64,000 nt of DNA from Tritrichomonas musculus (Eukaryota > Parabasalia > Tritrichomonadida > Tritrichomonadidae). Every line of letters starts with the position of its first letter. Position 1 is the stretch's first letter. Below are positions 58,101-64,000 of this stretch, one piece after another. Below the pieces are notes generated by a model, which saw nothing but the letters and a program-made list of their open reading frames with translations, was not told the origin of the DNA and made no database searches. The stretch is from contig JAPFFF010000002.1 in the NCBI GenBank assembly GCA_039105265.1, positions 5,146,001 through 5,210,000 of the forward strand, read 5' to 3'. The translations under genes and the position numbers were made by a program.

Positions 58101-58147
58101 TTGACTTGAAGCGGTATCCATTCTTGATCGACTTTTGTAAGACTCAT
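46121..58147 (-). CDS. Giant tandem calponin-homology, coiled-coil protein (4,008 aa)
   Basis: ATG at 58147 (MSLTKVDQEWIPLQVKVFSR). The same two-domain actin-binding head as its neighbour (LGLIWSLILHYSIG; GIPVFVYPED at the end of the second domain), a ~100-residue acidic/Gln linker (ENTVQTQNEENHEIQIQMDQ), then some 3,600 residues of nearly unbroken coiled coil. The rod is built of ~90-110-residue modules with EAERIAQGLSESLEEM/KQL signatures. Two blocks are recent DNA-level duplications (327-bp and 1,068-bp units). Predicted mass is about 450 kDa. The frame stays open throughout despite the repeats, which argues for purifying selection. Likely a filamentous actin-linked scaffold. No membrane segment is seen. 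Confidence 0.88.
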   Translation of the reverse strand: MSLTKVDQEWIPLQVKVFSRWVSSQLKNNSPDQVNDITKDLTNGVALVDLAKILTQKQEPRAWIHSPKRNVDMVQNCDLALDMFTKDGVRLVGISGKDVNDNNEKLILGLIWSLILHYSIGRSISSDSIKDNDQRDNAMKSAKNNKEALMSWAVDRVSNYPNINNFQPYDLSMCALLDSYVPEKINYYSLNPKDSEHNAKLATKVMDDLGIPVFVYPEDITDSNEKIDEKALLTQLACAKVVLDSQSNFEIHNENTVQTQNEENHEIQIQMDQSQSIKTETVESYDNHIQLDQDQSIKANDFENNEAKVEEIPSIKNDVEDSHIIETQNVECQTVNGERIDVGVENENEDSGIEDKIDEANKAAEIAQGEVDRLTRELAKSESNAKLQKEARDKADSEIQSLSESLKQAKEDAKAKKEAMAEIEKLKLTLSEAETKKISLSRKLTKTFTKSEIEVDRLNVEIIHLNERIEELKKQLAISQEKAEKLTLKISEVQQKNQIEIDHLSSEITELKKELNESRTEGSELTKKLSETYAKDQSEIERLQKELSESILVRDQLNIQISQSQNSGKAEIDNLTNEISRLNQELSVSESTRNELSAKLTEKQNSVEELSKKLNDTKGNSDSEIARLKQALVESEAQIAEMSKMTTQNEYNEQKDKAQIEKLHEEIENLNGQIDQLEKSLSDSNIRVSELSATLAETKEKDESEIQSLKSEIERLKKALSESEAEVEGLKQKLQEAEEEANKEREAKEHAMDKINVLSAELENTRKSGSEAERIAQSLSATLEEMKKENQEIKRENEELAHKGSTALSEAQINVENEKKAKEEALQEIERLHIELEESKSQISRQQESIEKAESEMVKLYNQLEEAQKDAEAKGNMQKEAERVSQSLSATLEEMKKENQEMKRENEELAQKESSVISEAQINVENEKKAKEEALQEIEKLHVELEDSKSQIIRHQESIEKAESEMNKLYNQLEEAQKDAATKGNMQKEAERIAQGLSESLEEMKKENQEMKKENEELAQKESSLLSEAQINIENEKKAKEEALQEIEKLHVELEDSKSQIIRHQESIEKAESEINKLYNQLEEAQKDAATKGNMQKEAERIAQGLSESLEEMKKENQEMKKENEELAQKESSLLSEAQINIENEKKAKEEALQEIEKLHVELEDSKSQIIRHQESIEKAESEINKLYNQLEEAQKDAATKGNMQKEAERIAQGLSESLEEMKKENQEMKKENEELAHKGSTALSEAQINVENEKKAKEEALQEIEKLHIELEESKSQIIRHQESIEKAESEMVKLYNQLEEAQRDAETKGNMQKEAERIAQGLSESLEEMKKENQEMKKENQEMKKENEELAQKESSLLSEAQINIENEKKAKEEALQEIEKLHIELEESKFQISKQQEAIEKADSEMVNLYNQLEEAQKDAETKGNMQKEAERIAQGLSESLKQLNKESAEQADANAAKLSAALNDLQNEKDEVSSLQSEVDRLTGELKNANDQLQQQDEDIEKNEAEIISLTASLQKAQEDAQVSQQKEVEAERIAKGLSDSIKQLQLESQERADSITKQMSILNNEKLNAVNELNGFKQSLIEAEQIASNEKQKREQAETALDELKATYDKLNDESERYKEAADKLIKDLSSELDSSKGKVSVQTAVIEKLNESINKQKEDLESSEKNIISLTALLRDSQKEARSNKEKLAEAERISKGLSDSLKQLDEESKKRFDAASISISNALKDAQNEREAKESAQAENERLTEEVSKLESQVTIERNSKEVALHNVEELTSQLEEALRKAEINNGKANEAERIARGLSESLKQLNQEYKAKTTEDQAAITKLSEEAQNERKAKEDAAYQVERLATTVSEVEAEASNQKAQADSEINRLTEHLRDLEADIAAFKEANEGEALKIEELHSALIKAQQESKINKDKEAEAERIAHQLSESIKQLENENKERSEADAKALNEATNNAETEKQAKEAAQTEVDRLTEQLNSVESDIESFKEANKQSALKIEELHTALVKAQAESKLNTEKEAEAERIASELSESLNQLHKDFNDKAKEDEATIAKLSEEAANERKAKEDIHSEVERLSNAVSEATVNASNQKAQAEAEIKRLTTQMNNLESIIAAFKEANEGEAMKIEELHTALTKAQAESKMNSQKEAEAERIAKELSESVKHLNNQYNEKVMEDAKEISKLTNEADNERRLKEDANSEVARLTEQLNSVESDIESFKEANKQSALKIEELHTALVKAQAESKLNTEKEAEAERIAQELSDTVKRLEQENKERSDADSATINKLTEEANNEHQANDDAHDEIKRLSDAVSQAVLNASNAKAQSEAEINNLNSQINNLDSVIAAFKTANCNQALKIEELHIALMKAQEESQKNKDKEAEAERIAQELSESIKHLNNEYNNRVIEDTETINKLTSEADNERQAKEDANTEIERLNNAVSSNEEASKQFKLSAESEINRLTGEIGDLQADMDSFIDANERCAVKIEELYHALLESQKECQLNKNKEAEAERIAHQLSESIKQLENENKERSEADAKALNEATNNAENEKQAKEAAQTEVDRLTEQLNSVESDIESFKEANKQSALKIEELHTALVKAQAESKLNTEKEAEAERIAQELSDTVKRLEQENKERSDADSATINKLTEEANNEHQANDDAHDEIKRLSDAVSQAVLNASNAKAQSEAEINNLNSQINNLDSVIAAFKTANCNQALKIEELHIALMKAQEESQKNKDKEAEAERIAQELSESIKHLNNEYNNRVIEDTETINKLTNEADNERQAKEDANTEIERLNNAVSSNEEASKQYKLSAESEINRLTGQIGDLQADMSDFIDANERCALKIEELSRSLKNAQELSELNHNKEVEAERIANELYDTIRRLEKQSKEQSERDAKALNEANNNTETEKQAKEAAQAEIDRLTEQLNSVESDIESFKEANKQSALKIEELHTALVKAQAESKLNTEKEAEAERIAQELSDTVKRLEQENKERSDADSATINKLTEEANNERQANDDAHIEIKRLSDTIDEVTANASNDKAASEAEIKNLKDQMTNLDSVIAAFKTANCNQALKIEELHIALMKAQKDAQLNKDKEAEAERIAQELSESIKQLNKEYNEQSNADSATIHRLTEEAENERISKEEAEIEAARLSCVVSSNEEAAKQYKLSAESEINRLTGEIGDLQADMDSFIDANERCAVKIEELYHALLESQKECQLNKDKEAEAERIVNELSKSIELLNKEYSDRSNKDAATINKLTNEADNERQAKEDANTEIERLNIVASTNEEASKQYKLSAESEINRLTGQIGDLQADMSDFIDANERCALKIEELSRSLKNAQELSELNHNKEVEAENKVNQLTETIKKLEQDNKERLEVASNTIVEANDNAENERKAREDAENELDRLRKELSVYKGYLDDFRAANEKSALMIQDLHTQMIQAQNEAKLNSDKEKEAERITKELSESLKQLDQQSKEKAEADSVAISYALRDAQQEREAKENALNDIERLASALSKSSAQATLEKNSKESALQSVHDLSIQLENALKEAELNKNKADEAERIARGLSESLKELDNEFAHKSQEDAETISKLSKEAANERKAKEDANEEVERLSNQVNETEEMAEHQKKESDFEIDRLSNELNELEGNIQEFKDANERAALKIEELHRALVRAESEAHENSEKEQEATRIAEGLSKSLKQLNEESQKQIEEDAKAIKEAFDGKKQAQNEVDRLTFALSEANSEIVVHKEKREKAESEIESLMLEFQQLQKEAEKNDHLRMEAERIAKQLSISLEQTLKEAKDQHDKDEEALKEAQLRHDQDEAALKDIQFFAAEEHVAKEEAHSQVQNLASKLSRIETEASKMMNENTLLQNVLQETKKEAGLERKAKIEANSKVESLSYQLVHIQKESHERAEQDKVTISNTVANVQQQMDAKLKAEAEIERLTKELEEAKAEAEDKANEAQENGTALNGAILKCHSIEAELHEANEKLKKIEKDVSTIENKFGGFPECPRED
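49128..51530 (-). repeat. 1,068-bp tandem duplication inside the giant coiled-coil gene
   Basis: Blocks starting at 49128, 50196 and 51264 are nearly the same sequence at an exact 1,068-bp spacing (356 codons); the third is partial. Differences are mostly single third-position changes, so the duplication is recent. It spans about residues 2,200-3,000 of the rod. Confidence 0.85.
54000..55620 (-). repeat. 327-bp tandem duplication inside the giant coiled-coil gene
   Basis: Units of 327 bp (109 codons), clearest at 54309, 54636 and 54963, with flanking copies slightly longer or more diverged on both sides. The 109-residue unit is the basic coiled-coil module and contains EAERIAQGLSESLEEMKKEN. 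The left flanking copy has an extra 27-bp insert that repeats the KKENQEMKK segment. Confidence 0.87.
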
Positions 58148-58586
58148 TATATTTATAGTTTTGGTTTGTTTATTTATTTTATAAAATAAAAATGATATGA
58201 TTTTAAAAATTTAATAGTTATTCAAAATTCAGAATATCATTCAAATTTATATATTTGATTTTATGTATCAAATAATTTGTAATTATTAATTTTAAATGCA
58301 AATTTAATATATATATTAATAAATATATTTATAAAGCATGTATAAAATTATAATTATAATAAATATTTTAAAATATTGCTATTTCTTTTTTGTTAGCAAT
58401 TTTAAAATTCATTCAAAATTTTTTATTTTCATTCAATTTAAATTTTTATTTTACAGATAATAAATAAAAAATCGGTTATTGCTCTTAAAAAATTTAGTTA
58501 TTATTTTTATAAAAATCATTTGTAAAGCAATTATTTTTTTTTATTTGAAAATTGTATATTGGTATGAAAAAATGAAATAACGAAAT
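58148..58586. other. AT-rich upstream region of the giant gene
   Basis: No gene. It presumably contains the promoter of the minus-strand giant gene. An ORF at 58590-58877 to its right is doubtful (see rejected items). Confidence 0.4.
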
Positions 58587-59061
58587 TTGATGTATTTCAA
58601 ACTCAATTTCTTTAGAAGTAAAATCTCAAATTCTTTGCTCAATACAATTTTGAATTATTTTCTTTACAATTTAGAAATCAATAAACAAGATGAGCAATAT
58701 TTTTTAGTAATATACTTGATATTCAATTCATGCGAGACATTTGAATTTTTAAAGGATATAGAAGTTTTATTGAATATAGCATTTAGTTCCATATCATTAC
58801 AAAATTATAGCTTTTTTATTATAAATAATAGATTTTCAAATAGAGAAAGTAAAACACGAAAAAAAAAAAAGCAATGATGAGTGATTTTTCAATTTAAATC
58901 ATTGTTTTTTGCATTTGATGGTAGGGTTTGGTGAAAAAAAATGGAATTTTGAAAAGGGATATAATACTTCCCTTCACAAGTTGTTTTGAAAAAAATTTTT
59001 TGAAAAAGTTTGGAAATTAAATGTGTGACCGTTTATAAATACAAATTTCAAGAATGAGATA

Positions 59062-59877
59062 ATGAAAAAAAAGTTTAAATTTCATTGTCTTGATGATGAC
59101 AGTGATAGTTTATTTGAGTCGGCATCATATTCGGAAGATGGATCAGATGATGATATTCCAGAAAAAAACGTTTCAAATCGAATTTTACAGTCAAATGAGT
59201 TAAACGTTCTGATTGAAGCAGGTACGAAAAATGCAAAAAATGCATCGCGTGAAAACGATGATCATCAAGCCGAATTTTTGCATCAGTCTACTCCTCCACC
59301 TCCATTACCTTCATCTTCTTCGTCTTCCGCACCTTCATCACCAATTAGCGGTAAACAAATAAAAAATGAGAAAGATGAAATAGAGAGTGATGTTTCTCCA
59401 GTTCAAAGTTTTGAAGTGAATAGCAATAACATAAATGATGATGACGATTTTCCTCCTCCTTCATCAATTCCGGATGATATATTGTTTAATGGCATAGATG
59501 AAGATCCTCCTCCTCCTGAAGTTGAAGAAGTCATAGATAATGACGACACAAATACTGATGATAAGCAATTAGAAAACGCAGATGGTAAAGAACAATTTCA
59601 AAAAAGCAAAAAAAAATCAATTCCAAAATCATTAAAAGCAAAAAATAAGCCGATGACAAGAGAAAGACAATTAATTTTAAATACAAATCGAATTTACGAT
59701 TATTTTAACCGTAGAATCTCAAAGCTAGCTATTTTAAAAGCAATACATGCAAAATGTGGTAATTTTAGATTAGCAATTCTCGCTCTTGCTCAAAACTCTA
59801 CGCAATTTGATACTGTTTCCCTTTTTGAAGCACCAAAAGCAGAGCCAGAAATGATAAAAGAATACTTGCAATTATAA
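59062..59877 (+). CDS. Hypothetical acidic, disordered protein (271 aa)
   Basis: ATG at 59062 (MKKKFKFHCLDDDSDSLF). The first ~190 residues are disordered and acidic with Pro runs (STPPPPLPSSSSSSAP, then DEDPPPPEVEEV) that could bind profilin, SH3 or WW-type partners. After a basic patch (KSKKKSIPKSLKAKNKP) the last ~75 residues form a compact helical region (ILNTNRIYDYFNRRISKLAI) that may be a small DNA- or protein-binding fold. No family is recognised. Confidence 0.6.
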   Translation: MKKKFKFHCLDDDSDSLFESASYSEDGSDDDIPEKNVSNRILQSNELNVLIEAGTKNAKNASRENDDHQAEFLHQSTPPPPLPSSSSSSAPSSPISGKQIKNEKDEIESDVSPVQSFEVNSNNINDDDDFPPPSSIPDDILFNGIDEDPPPPEVEEVIDNDDTNTDDKQLENADGKEQFQKSKKKSIPKSLKAKNKPMTRERQLILNTNRIYDYFNRRISKLAILKAIHAKCGNFRLAILALAQNSTQFDTVSLFEAPKAEPEMIKEYLQL

Positions 59878-60382
59878 ATTAATTTGATGTTGCAGTATGT
59901 ACTCATTTCAAGTAATTTGTTTTACAATTATTTTACTAAAATGCTAAAGTAGTTATTGGGATTCGTTCATAATCATGAAATATTGTAATATTTGTAAAGC
60001 ATGATAATTTTCAGAATCATGGAGCTTAATTTAGTAAGAGAAAATATATATTGTCAGAATAAGATTATATATGTTGATTTTAAATGTTCGATTTCAGACT
60101 AGTATATTGTTTTAAATGTATTATTATTGTTATTATTCATAAATAAAAGTTTGTTATCTTTGCACATAGATTTTGTCTTTTGTTAAAAAGAATTTACATA
60201 TAGACTTTTCAAAAAATGATAAACTTTTTGTATGAATTATAATGATAGCTCTAGATCTACTTGATAGTTCTGGCAACTTTAAATATTCCTTTAGTTGATT
60301 ACTCCTTTATGATTTTGGCCAATCAAATGTAAAATATTGGTAAAATATTTATTCAATAGCATTGAAATTTTGTATTGAACTC
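59878..60382. other. AT-rich spacer
   Basis: No gene. AATAAA-type signals around 60139 fit the 3' end of the preceding gene. It ends at the target duplication of a hAT-type MITE. Confidence 0.45.
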
Positions 60383-60390
60383 TCCATATT

Positions 60391-60846
60391 TAGGCTTGTT
60401 ATTCTGATATCAATTATCAGGTTTGGAACTTTTTTTAACTAAGATAATCGATAATAAAATGCTATCGATTGGAACTTTTAATTGATGAATTCGATTATCA
60501 AGTATGAAATGTGATACAAAAAAATTATGCTTTTGATATCGAATCTTGATTAATCGAAATTAATACCTGAAAAAAACATTAAAAATCGTATTTTAATGGC
60601 ATAAAATAAATATATTCTAACTTATTATGTAAAAGAATCAGATTTTATAAAATTTTATAACTGATATGTGAAGTAATCAGTTAAAAAAGTTTACAAAATT
60701 TTGATACGTTAAAAAAATTTCAATATTGATAATCGATCTTTTATTTTTATTCATTATTGATATCAGAGAATAAATTTTTGATTTGATATTGATATCAGAA
60801 AAAAGGATCAATTATCGATATCGAAAATCGAGACTTAACAAGCCTA
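60391..60846. mobile_element. hAT-type MITE (456 bp)
   Basis: Perfect 8-bp target duplication TCCATATT (60383-60390 and 60847-60854) and terminal inverted repeats starting TAGGCTTGTTA. The sub-terminal regions are rich in ATCGAT-type repeats (GATAATCGAT, TATCGATATCG), a pattern common in hAT elements. No coding capacity. The 8-bp duplication and TAGG-type terminus assign it to hAT. Moderate divergence between arms suggests it is older than the Tc1-like insertion. Confidence 0.85.
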
Positions 60847-60854
60847 TCCATATT

Positions 60855-60996
60855 AGTCGCTAAATTAACTCAAAACTTATGATTTTATGAAAAGAACAAA
60901 TGTGTCTTATTAATTTTAGAGTTATAAATATTTCAAATGATTCATGATTCTTTACAGCGATCATCATATTCTTCATTTCTTGTTGATACTCAGCTT
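60855..60996. other. AT-rich spacer between the hAT MITE and the right-hand element
   Basis: No gene is seen; short AT-rich flank. Confidence 0.4.
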
Positions 60997-61269
60997 AGTA
61001 GTAATGGTCTGTGCGGGATGACCATCTAATAATTTTACTCGTACCTTGCCCAGCATACCTTGCAAGCCAACAAGCTCAGGTATAAAAAATCAGGTATGTG
61101 TACTTGTTATTGTTTTTACCCGTGTTTCCATTACTAACCTATACATTTGAATAATTTTCTGGAACCCTTTATCAACTCATTATGTTTTGATAGGATAACT
61201 AAGTTTTTACAATTTTTCAAAAATTATATTTTTTAAAAATTTTTTTATTTTTTATTTCCACTACATATA

Positions 61270-61668
61270 ATGGAAGCCTTTGCTAATTATGCTGCTAAAC
61301 AACTCCGTACATATAAAACACCTATGTACGACCTTTTTGCTGACATTTGTGATAAAGTCATTGATGGTGACCGTGATGCTATTGATGTTGTTGAACCCTT
61401 TATTATAGACGCACAAATGGATATATTCAGAGAACAGAATCACTTATACATATCTTTTCATGATGAAAATGCTGCTTTTCGTGAGTATGGAGAAATATTT
61501 GATTACTATATTGATGAGCTTACTGGTGATTACAATGATTATGGTATGCCTTATCACTTTCCAAAGAAGTTTTACGATGAGGTATGGGAATTCTTTAAAT
61601 ACGCTGATGAAGGAAAGAAATGCATGAATGAATTCAATCCAAACACTGATAAGGTCCAGGAAATTTAA
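61270..61668 (+). CDS. Hypothetical protein of the right-hand element (132 aa)
   Basis: ATG at 61270 (MEAFANYAAKQLRTYK). Acidic, with aromatic-rich helices (EIFDYYIDELTGDYNDYGMP, then EVWEFFKYADEGKK). No family is recognised. It lies 83 bp upstream of the polymerase frame on the same strand and probably belongs to the same element. Confidence 0.55.
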   Translation: MEAFANYAAKQLRTYKTPMYDLFADICDKVIDGDRDAIDVVEPFIIDAQMDIFREQNHLYISFHDENAAFREYGEIFDYYIDELTGDYNDYGMPYHFPKKFYDEVWEFFKYADEGKKCMNEFNPNTDKVQEI

Positions 61669-61751
61669 TTAAAAAAGCAATTATTATTTTTGTATTTTAA
61701 ATATTTTAAATATTTTAATTTTATTCTTATACAAAACGAACCAAACGCCAA

Positions 61752-64000
61752 ATGACAAATTTAATACCAGAAACATTATTCAATTTGGATACAGAAACAA
61801 TAACCAAATTCATTGCGATTCTGAACACTAAATTAAATGCTAATATTATTATTGACCAAGACAACAATATAAATATTACAAGGCTATGTAAATATTTCAA
61901 CGACAATAATGCTTACAATATTCTTCTTGGTGATATTAAGCCTGATGAATTAGCTCCTACAGATGTTATTGATGAAATTACCATTAATAATTACATTGAT
62001 GAAGTTATCAAACAAAACCAACAACGAATAACAACAATAATTAATACACCCGAAGTAAATGAACCAGAAAACGAAGAACTGTACGAGTACCTTAAGAAAA
62101 ATGGTCAACAATTCACTAGTAAGCATAATGATTTTCTAATAGTTAATTTTCCAAATGATTTCGATAGAGCAGTAGCAGCTTTGCAAGCATATGACTACCC
62201 AGAAGCTTTGGTTAAAGAACGTAATGATCATGGTAAACCTATTGTTACATATTATTTCAATGAAATATCATCTCTAGCAAACATATATGATGCCTTGCTT
62301 CATGTTTACCAAAGTGAACTAAAACCATTTAAAATACACTTTCAACTTTCAGGAGTCTTTGAAACAAGTACCTTTGACTTTGAAACTTATGAAGAAAAAT
62401 ATGATTATGAGGCTAGAGAGATCAGATGGCAAAACTACAAATCTGCCATACCAATTATAGTAAAAGATGAACGAAACCTTGATGAATGCAAAATGTATAT
62501 AGAAACTGTGCTAAACAGCTATGAAACAACTTCATCAAACAATAAACTAACAATTGTACACTCAATATCCTTTACGATATCGAGAATGCGTAAGGTTACA
62601 GGTCGTATCAAAGATCTTCCAGAAATATTCAAGAAGAGTAATAATTATATAATTGTTGATGATGAAGATGATAATTTATGTTGGTATCGATTTCTTGCTT
62701 GTTGTTTGTTTCCTGAATTGACTAATACAACCAAATACGACATCAAACATCGTACTAAACGTGCCAAGAAACTGCTACTTGAGGAATATGGAATAACTTA
62801 TACAACAAAAATACCAAAGCATGCACAAACAATATTGGACAATTTTCAAGGAGTAACAATGGAGGAAATGAAAGAATTAGCCGAAAAACATAAAATCAAC
62901 ATAAACATATATGAATACAACAATGACAAACAATATGACTTACAGGAACAATGGTATTTCAACAAAGATTACACAACTTATTCAGCCTTATTATTTACCA
63001 AAGACCTTACTGTTCATATTATGTTTATCAAAGATGCTGAAAAACTTACTGCAATTCATGTTTGTCCAAAATGCAATTCTTATGTTCATTACGGGCATAG
63101 TAATATCAAACGTTTCGATGATCATGTCAAACATTGTGATGGTAAGTATAAGAAACAATTTGTACCAGCCAAGGAAGCTTTACCATATTGTCCACATATT
63201 TTAAACAATCCAGTCTATGAGTATTGTCTTGCACACGGATTACCATGGAAACCGAATATCTATTACATAACATATGACTTTGAAACAATGGATCAAGTTG
63301 TAAATACAGAAGCCAGTAAATCAACTATTATCAATTCACGGCTCTTACCGTTATCAGTTTCCTCATGCGTAAAGTCCGCTTCTGGCTTAACAACAAAGCA
63401 TTTTAGTTTACAGGATAACAAAGATTTCATTCCATTATGGCTTGATTGGCTTTTTGAACAATCATTAATTGTATACAAAGACAAACAACAATACTCATGT
63501 GTACCTGAAAAGATAGACAACAGTATAACTACCATAACGGTATTTGGTTTCAATTCTTCAAGATTTGATAGTAATCTATTCAAACAATATCTTAATGCCT
63601 CTCATTGGAAAATTGAATCAAATAGCATCATTGGAACATTATCATCACTAAAACAATTCGTACTTACTTCAACTAAATATCCAACCAAACTTCGTTTTAT
63701 AGATGCTCAAGCTTTTGTTGCCGGTGGAACATTAAAGCAATTTGGTGTTGACTTTGGAGGTGAAACCAATAGTAACAAAGGAGTCTTTCCGTATGAGGCT
63801 ATCAATAGTGATAATTACAATGAAGTTTTATCTGTAACAGAACCATTTGCTTATGATGACTTCTATAGTTATTTGAACCAACGAAACCCATTATCTAAGG
63901 AAGATTATGCAGAATATGTAAATGATTGCAAGAACTACAAAAATAGATGGGATTACTTACTAGCTTATAATGATAATGATGTAGAAATGATGATTAAGCC
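61752..64000 (+). CDS. Family B DNA polymerase of the right-hand element, N-terminal part
   Basis: ATG at 61752; the frame is open for about 749 codons to the window end. The N-terminal ~430 residues are not recognised. A zinc-finger-like CPKCNSYVHYGHSNIKRFDD with a later H-x3-C lies near residue 440. The exonuclease part follows with YDFETMD (Exo I, about residue 508), NSSRFDSNLF (Exo II) and a terminal YNDNDVEM (Exo III). Palm motifs would lie past the edge. This architecture occurs in protein-primed polymerases of Polinton-like elements and differs from the Maverick polymerase at 21575-24838, so the two elements are of separate lineages. Confidence 0.72.
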   Translation, partial: MTNLIPETLFNLDTETITKFIAILNTKLNANIIIDQDNNINITRLCKYFNDNNAYNILLGDIKPDELAPTDVIDEITINNYIDEVIKQNQQRITTIINTPEVNEPENEELYEYLKKNGQQFTSKHNDFLIVNFPNDFDRAVAALQAYDYPEALVKERNDHGKPIVTYYFNEISSLANIYDALLHVYQSELKPFKIHFQLSGVFETSTFDFETYEEKYDYEAREIRWQNYKSAIPIIVKDERNLDECKMYIETVLNSYETTSSNNKLTIVHSISFTISRMRKVTGRIKDLPEIFKKSNNYIIVDDEDDNLCWYRFLACCLFPELTNTTKYDIKHRTKRAKKLLLEEYGITYTTKIPKHAQTILDNFQGVTMEEMKELAEKHKININIYEYNNDKQYDLQEQWYFNKDYTTYSALLFTKDLTVHIMFIKDAEKLTAIHVCPKCNSYVHYGHSNIKRFDDHVKHCDGKYKKQFVPAKEALPYCPHILNNPVYEYCLAHGLPWKPNIYYITYDFETMDQVVNTEASKSTIINSRLLPLSVSSCVKSASGLTTKHFSLQDNKDFIPLWLDWLFEQSLIVYKDKQQYSCVPEKIDNSITTITVFGFNSSRFDSNLFKQYLNASHWKIESNSIIGTLSSLKQFVLTSTKYPTKLRFIDAQAFVAGGTLKQFGVDFGGETNSNKGVFPYEAINSDNYNEVLSVTEPFAYDDFYSYLNQRNPLSKEDYAEYVNDCKNYKNRWDYLLAYNDNDVEMMIK

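Larger units (their letters stand above)
60997..64000 (+). mobile_element. Left part of a second Polinton-like element (runs off the window)
   Basis: A possible left end starts AGTAGTAATGG at 60997, like the AGTAGTAT terminus of the complete Maverick, followed by a short inverted repeat (ATGGTC/GACCAT, 61003-61024). Inside lie a 132-codon gene and a long DNA-polymerase frame still open at the window edge. The left boundary is tentative and the right end is outside. The visible part shows no sign of decay. Confidence 0.5.

Noticed and set aside
58590-58877. Possible 96-residue protein
   Set aside because: Phe/Ile/Asn/Lys-rich product as expected from random AT-rich DNA, ending in a poly-Lys run; no family features and no supporting start signal.

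Overview
The window looks like nuclear DNA of a parabasalid protist (a trichomonad, most like Tritrichomonas or Trichomonas). The evidence is very AT-rich spacers, intronless-looking genes, BspA-like leucine-rich repeat (LRR) proteins, DUF3447-type ankyrin proteins, a BTB-like plus F5/8-type-C protein, short Inr-like start signals (TCA, pyrimidine, A/T) just before several ATGs, and a Maverick/Polinton element. The species is an inference; the gene families are seen directly.

Left part (1-9160): decayed accessory DNA. It holds an acidic hypothetical ORF, gene scraps next to AGTAGTATA-type element ends, a BspA-like pseudogene (2250-3342), an ankyrin scrap, and an RBR-type E3 ubiquitin ligase gene (4181-8503). 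That gene is cut in two by a 1,723-bp non-autonomous Tc1/mariner-like transposon with apparently identical ~209-bp inverted repeats and a TA duplication.

Middle (9168-25928): a 16.8-kb Maverick/Polinton with near-identical ~352-bp terminal inverted repeats and a 5-bp target duplication (CGGAT). It encodes a probable major capsid protein, packaging ATPase, other virion-like proteins, fiber-like proteins, a DDE integrase and a protein-primed family B DNA polymerase. It looks young and close to whole.

Host block (26001-46100): a 1,917-residue LRR protein; a BTB-like/discoidin protein; a GBP-like GTPase fused to a phage tail-collar-like domain; an ankyrin gene followed by an LRR-pseudokinase ORF; a PARP6/8/16-like mono-ADP-ribosyltransferase; and a calponin-homology coiled-coil protein. 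The PARP-like/ankyrin pair has been duplicated in inverted orientation, and each copy has lost the opposite gene. A 93-bp fold-back mini-element with Maverick-like ends lies beside one copy.

Right part (46121-64000): a giant (4,008-residue) calponin-homology coiled-coil paralogue with nested recent tandem duplications, an acidic disordered protein, a 456-bp hAT-type MITE with a perfect 8-bp duplication, and the left part of a second DNA-polymerase-bearing, Polinton-like element that runs off the window.

The host genes read as cytoskeletal (calponin-homology coiled coils), ubiquitin and ADP-ribose signalling (RBR, PARP) and surface or interaction proteins (LRR, ankyrin, discoidin), lying among mobile elements. 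No operon-like logic is expected in this lineage, although two gene pairs share short divergent promoters.
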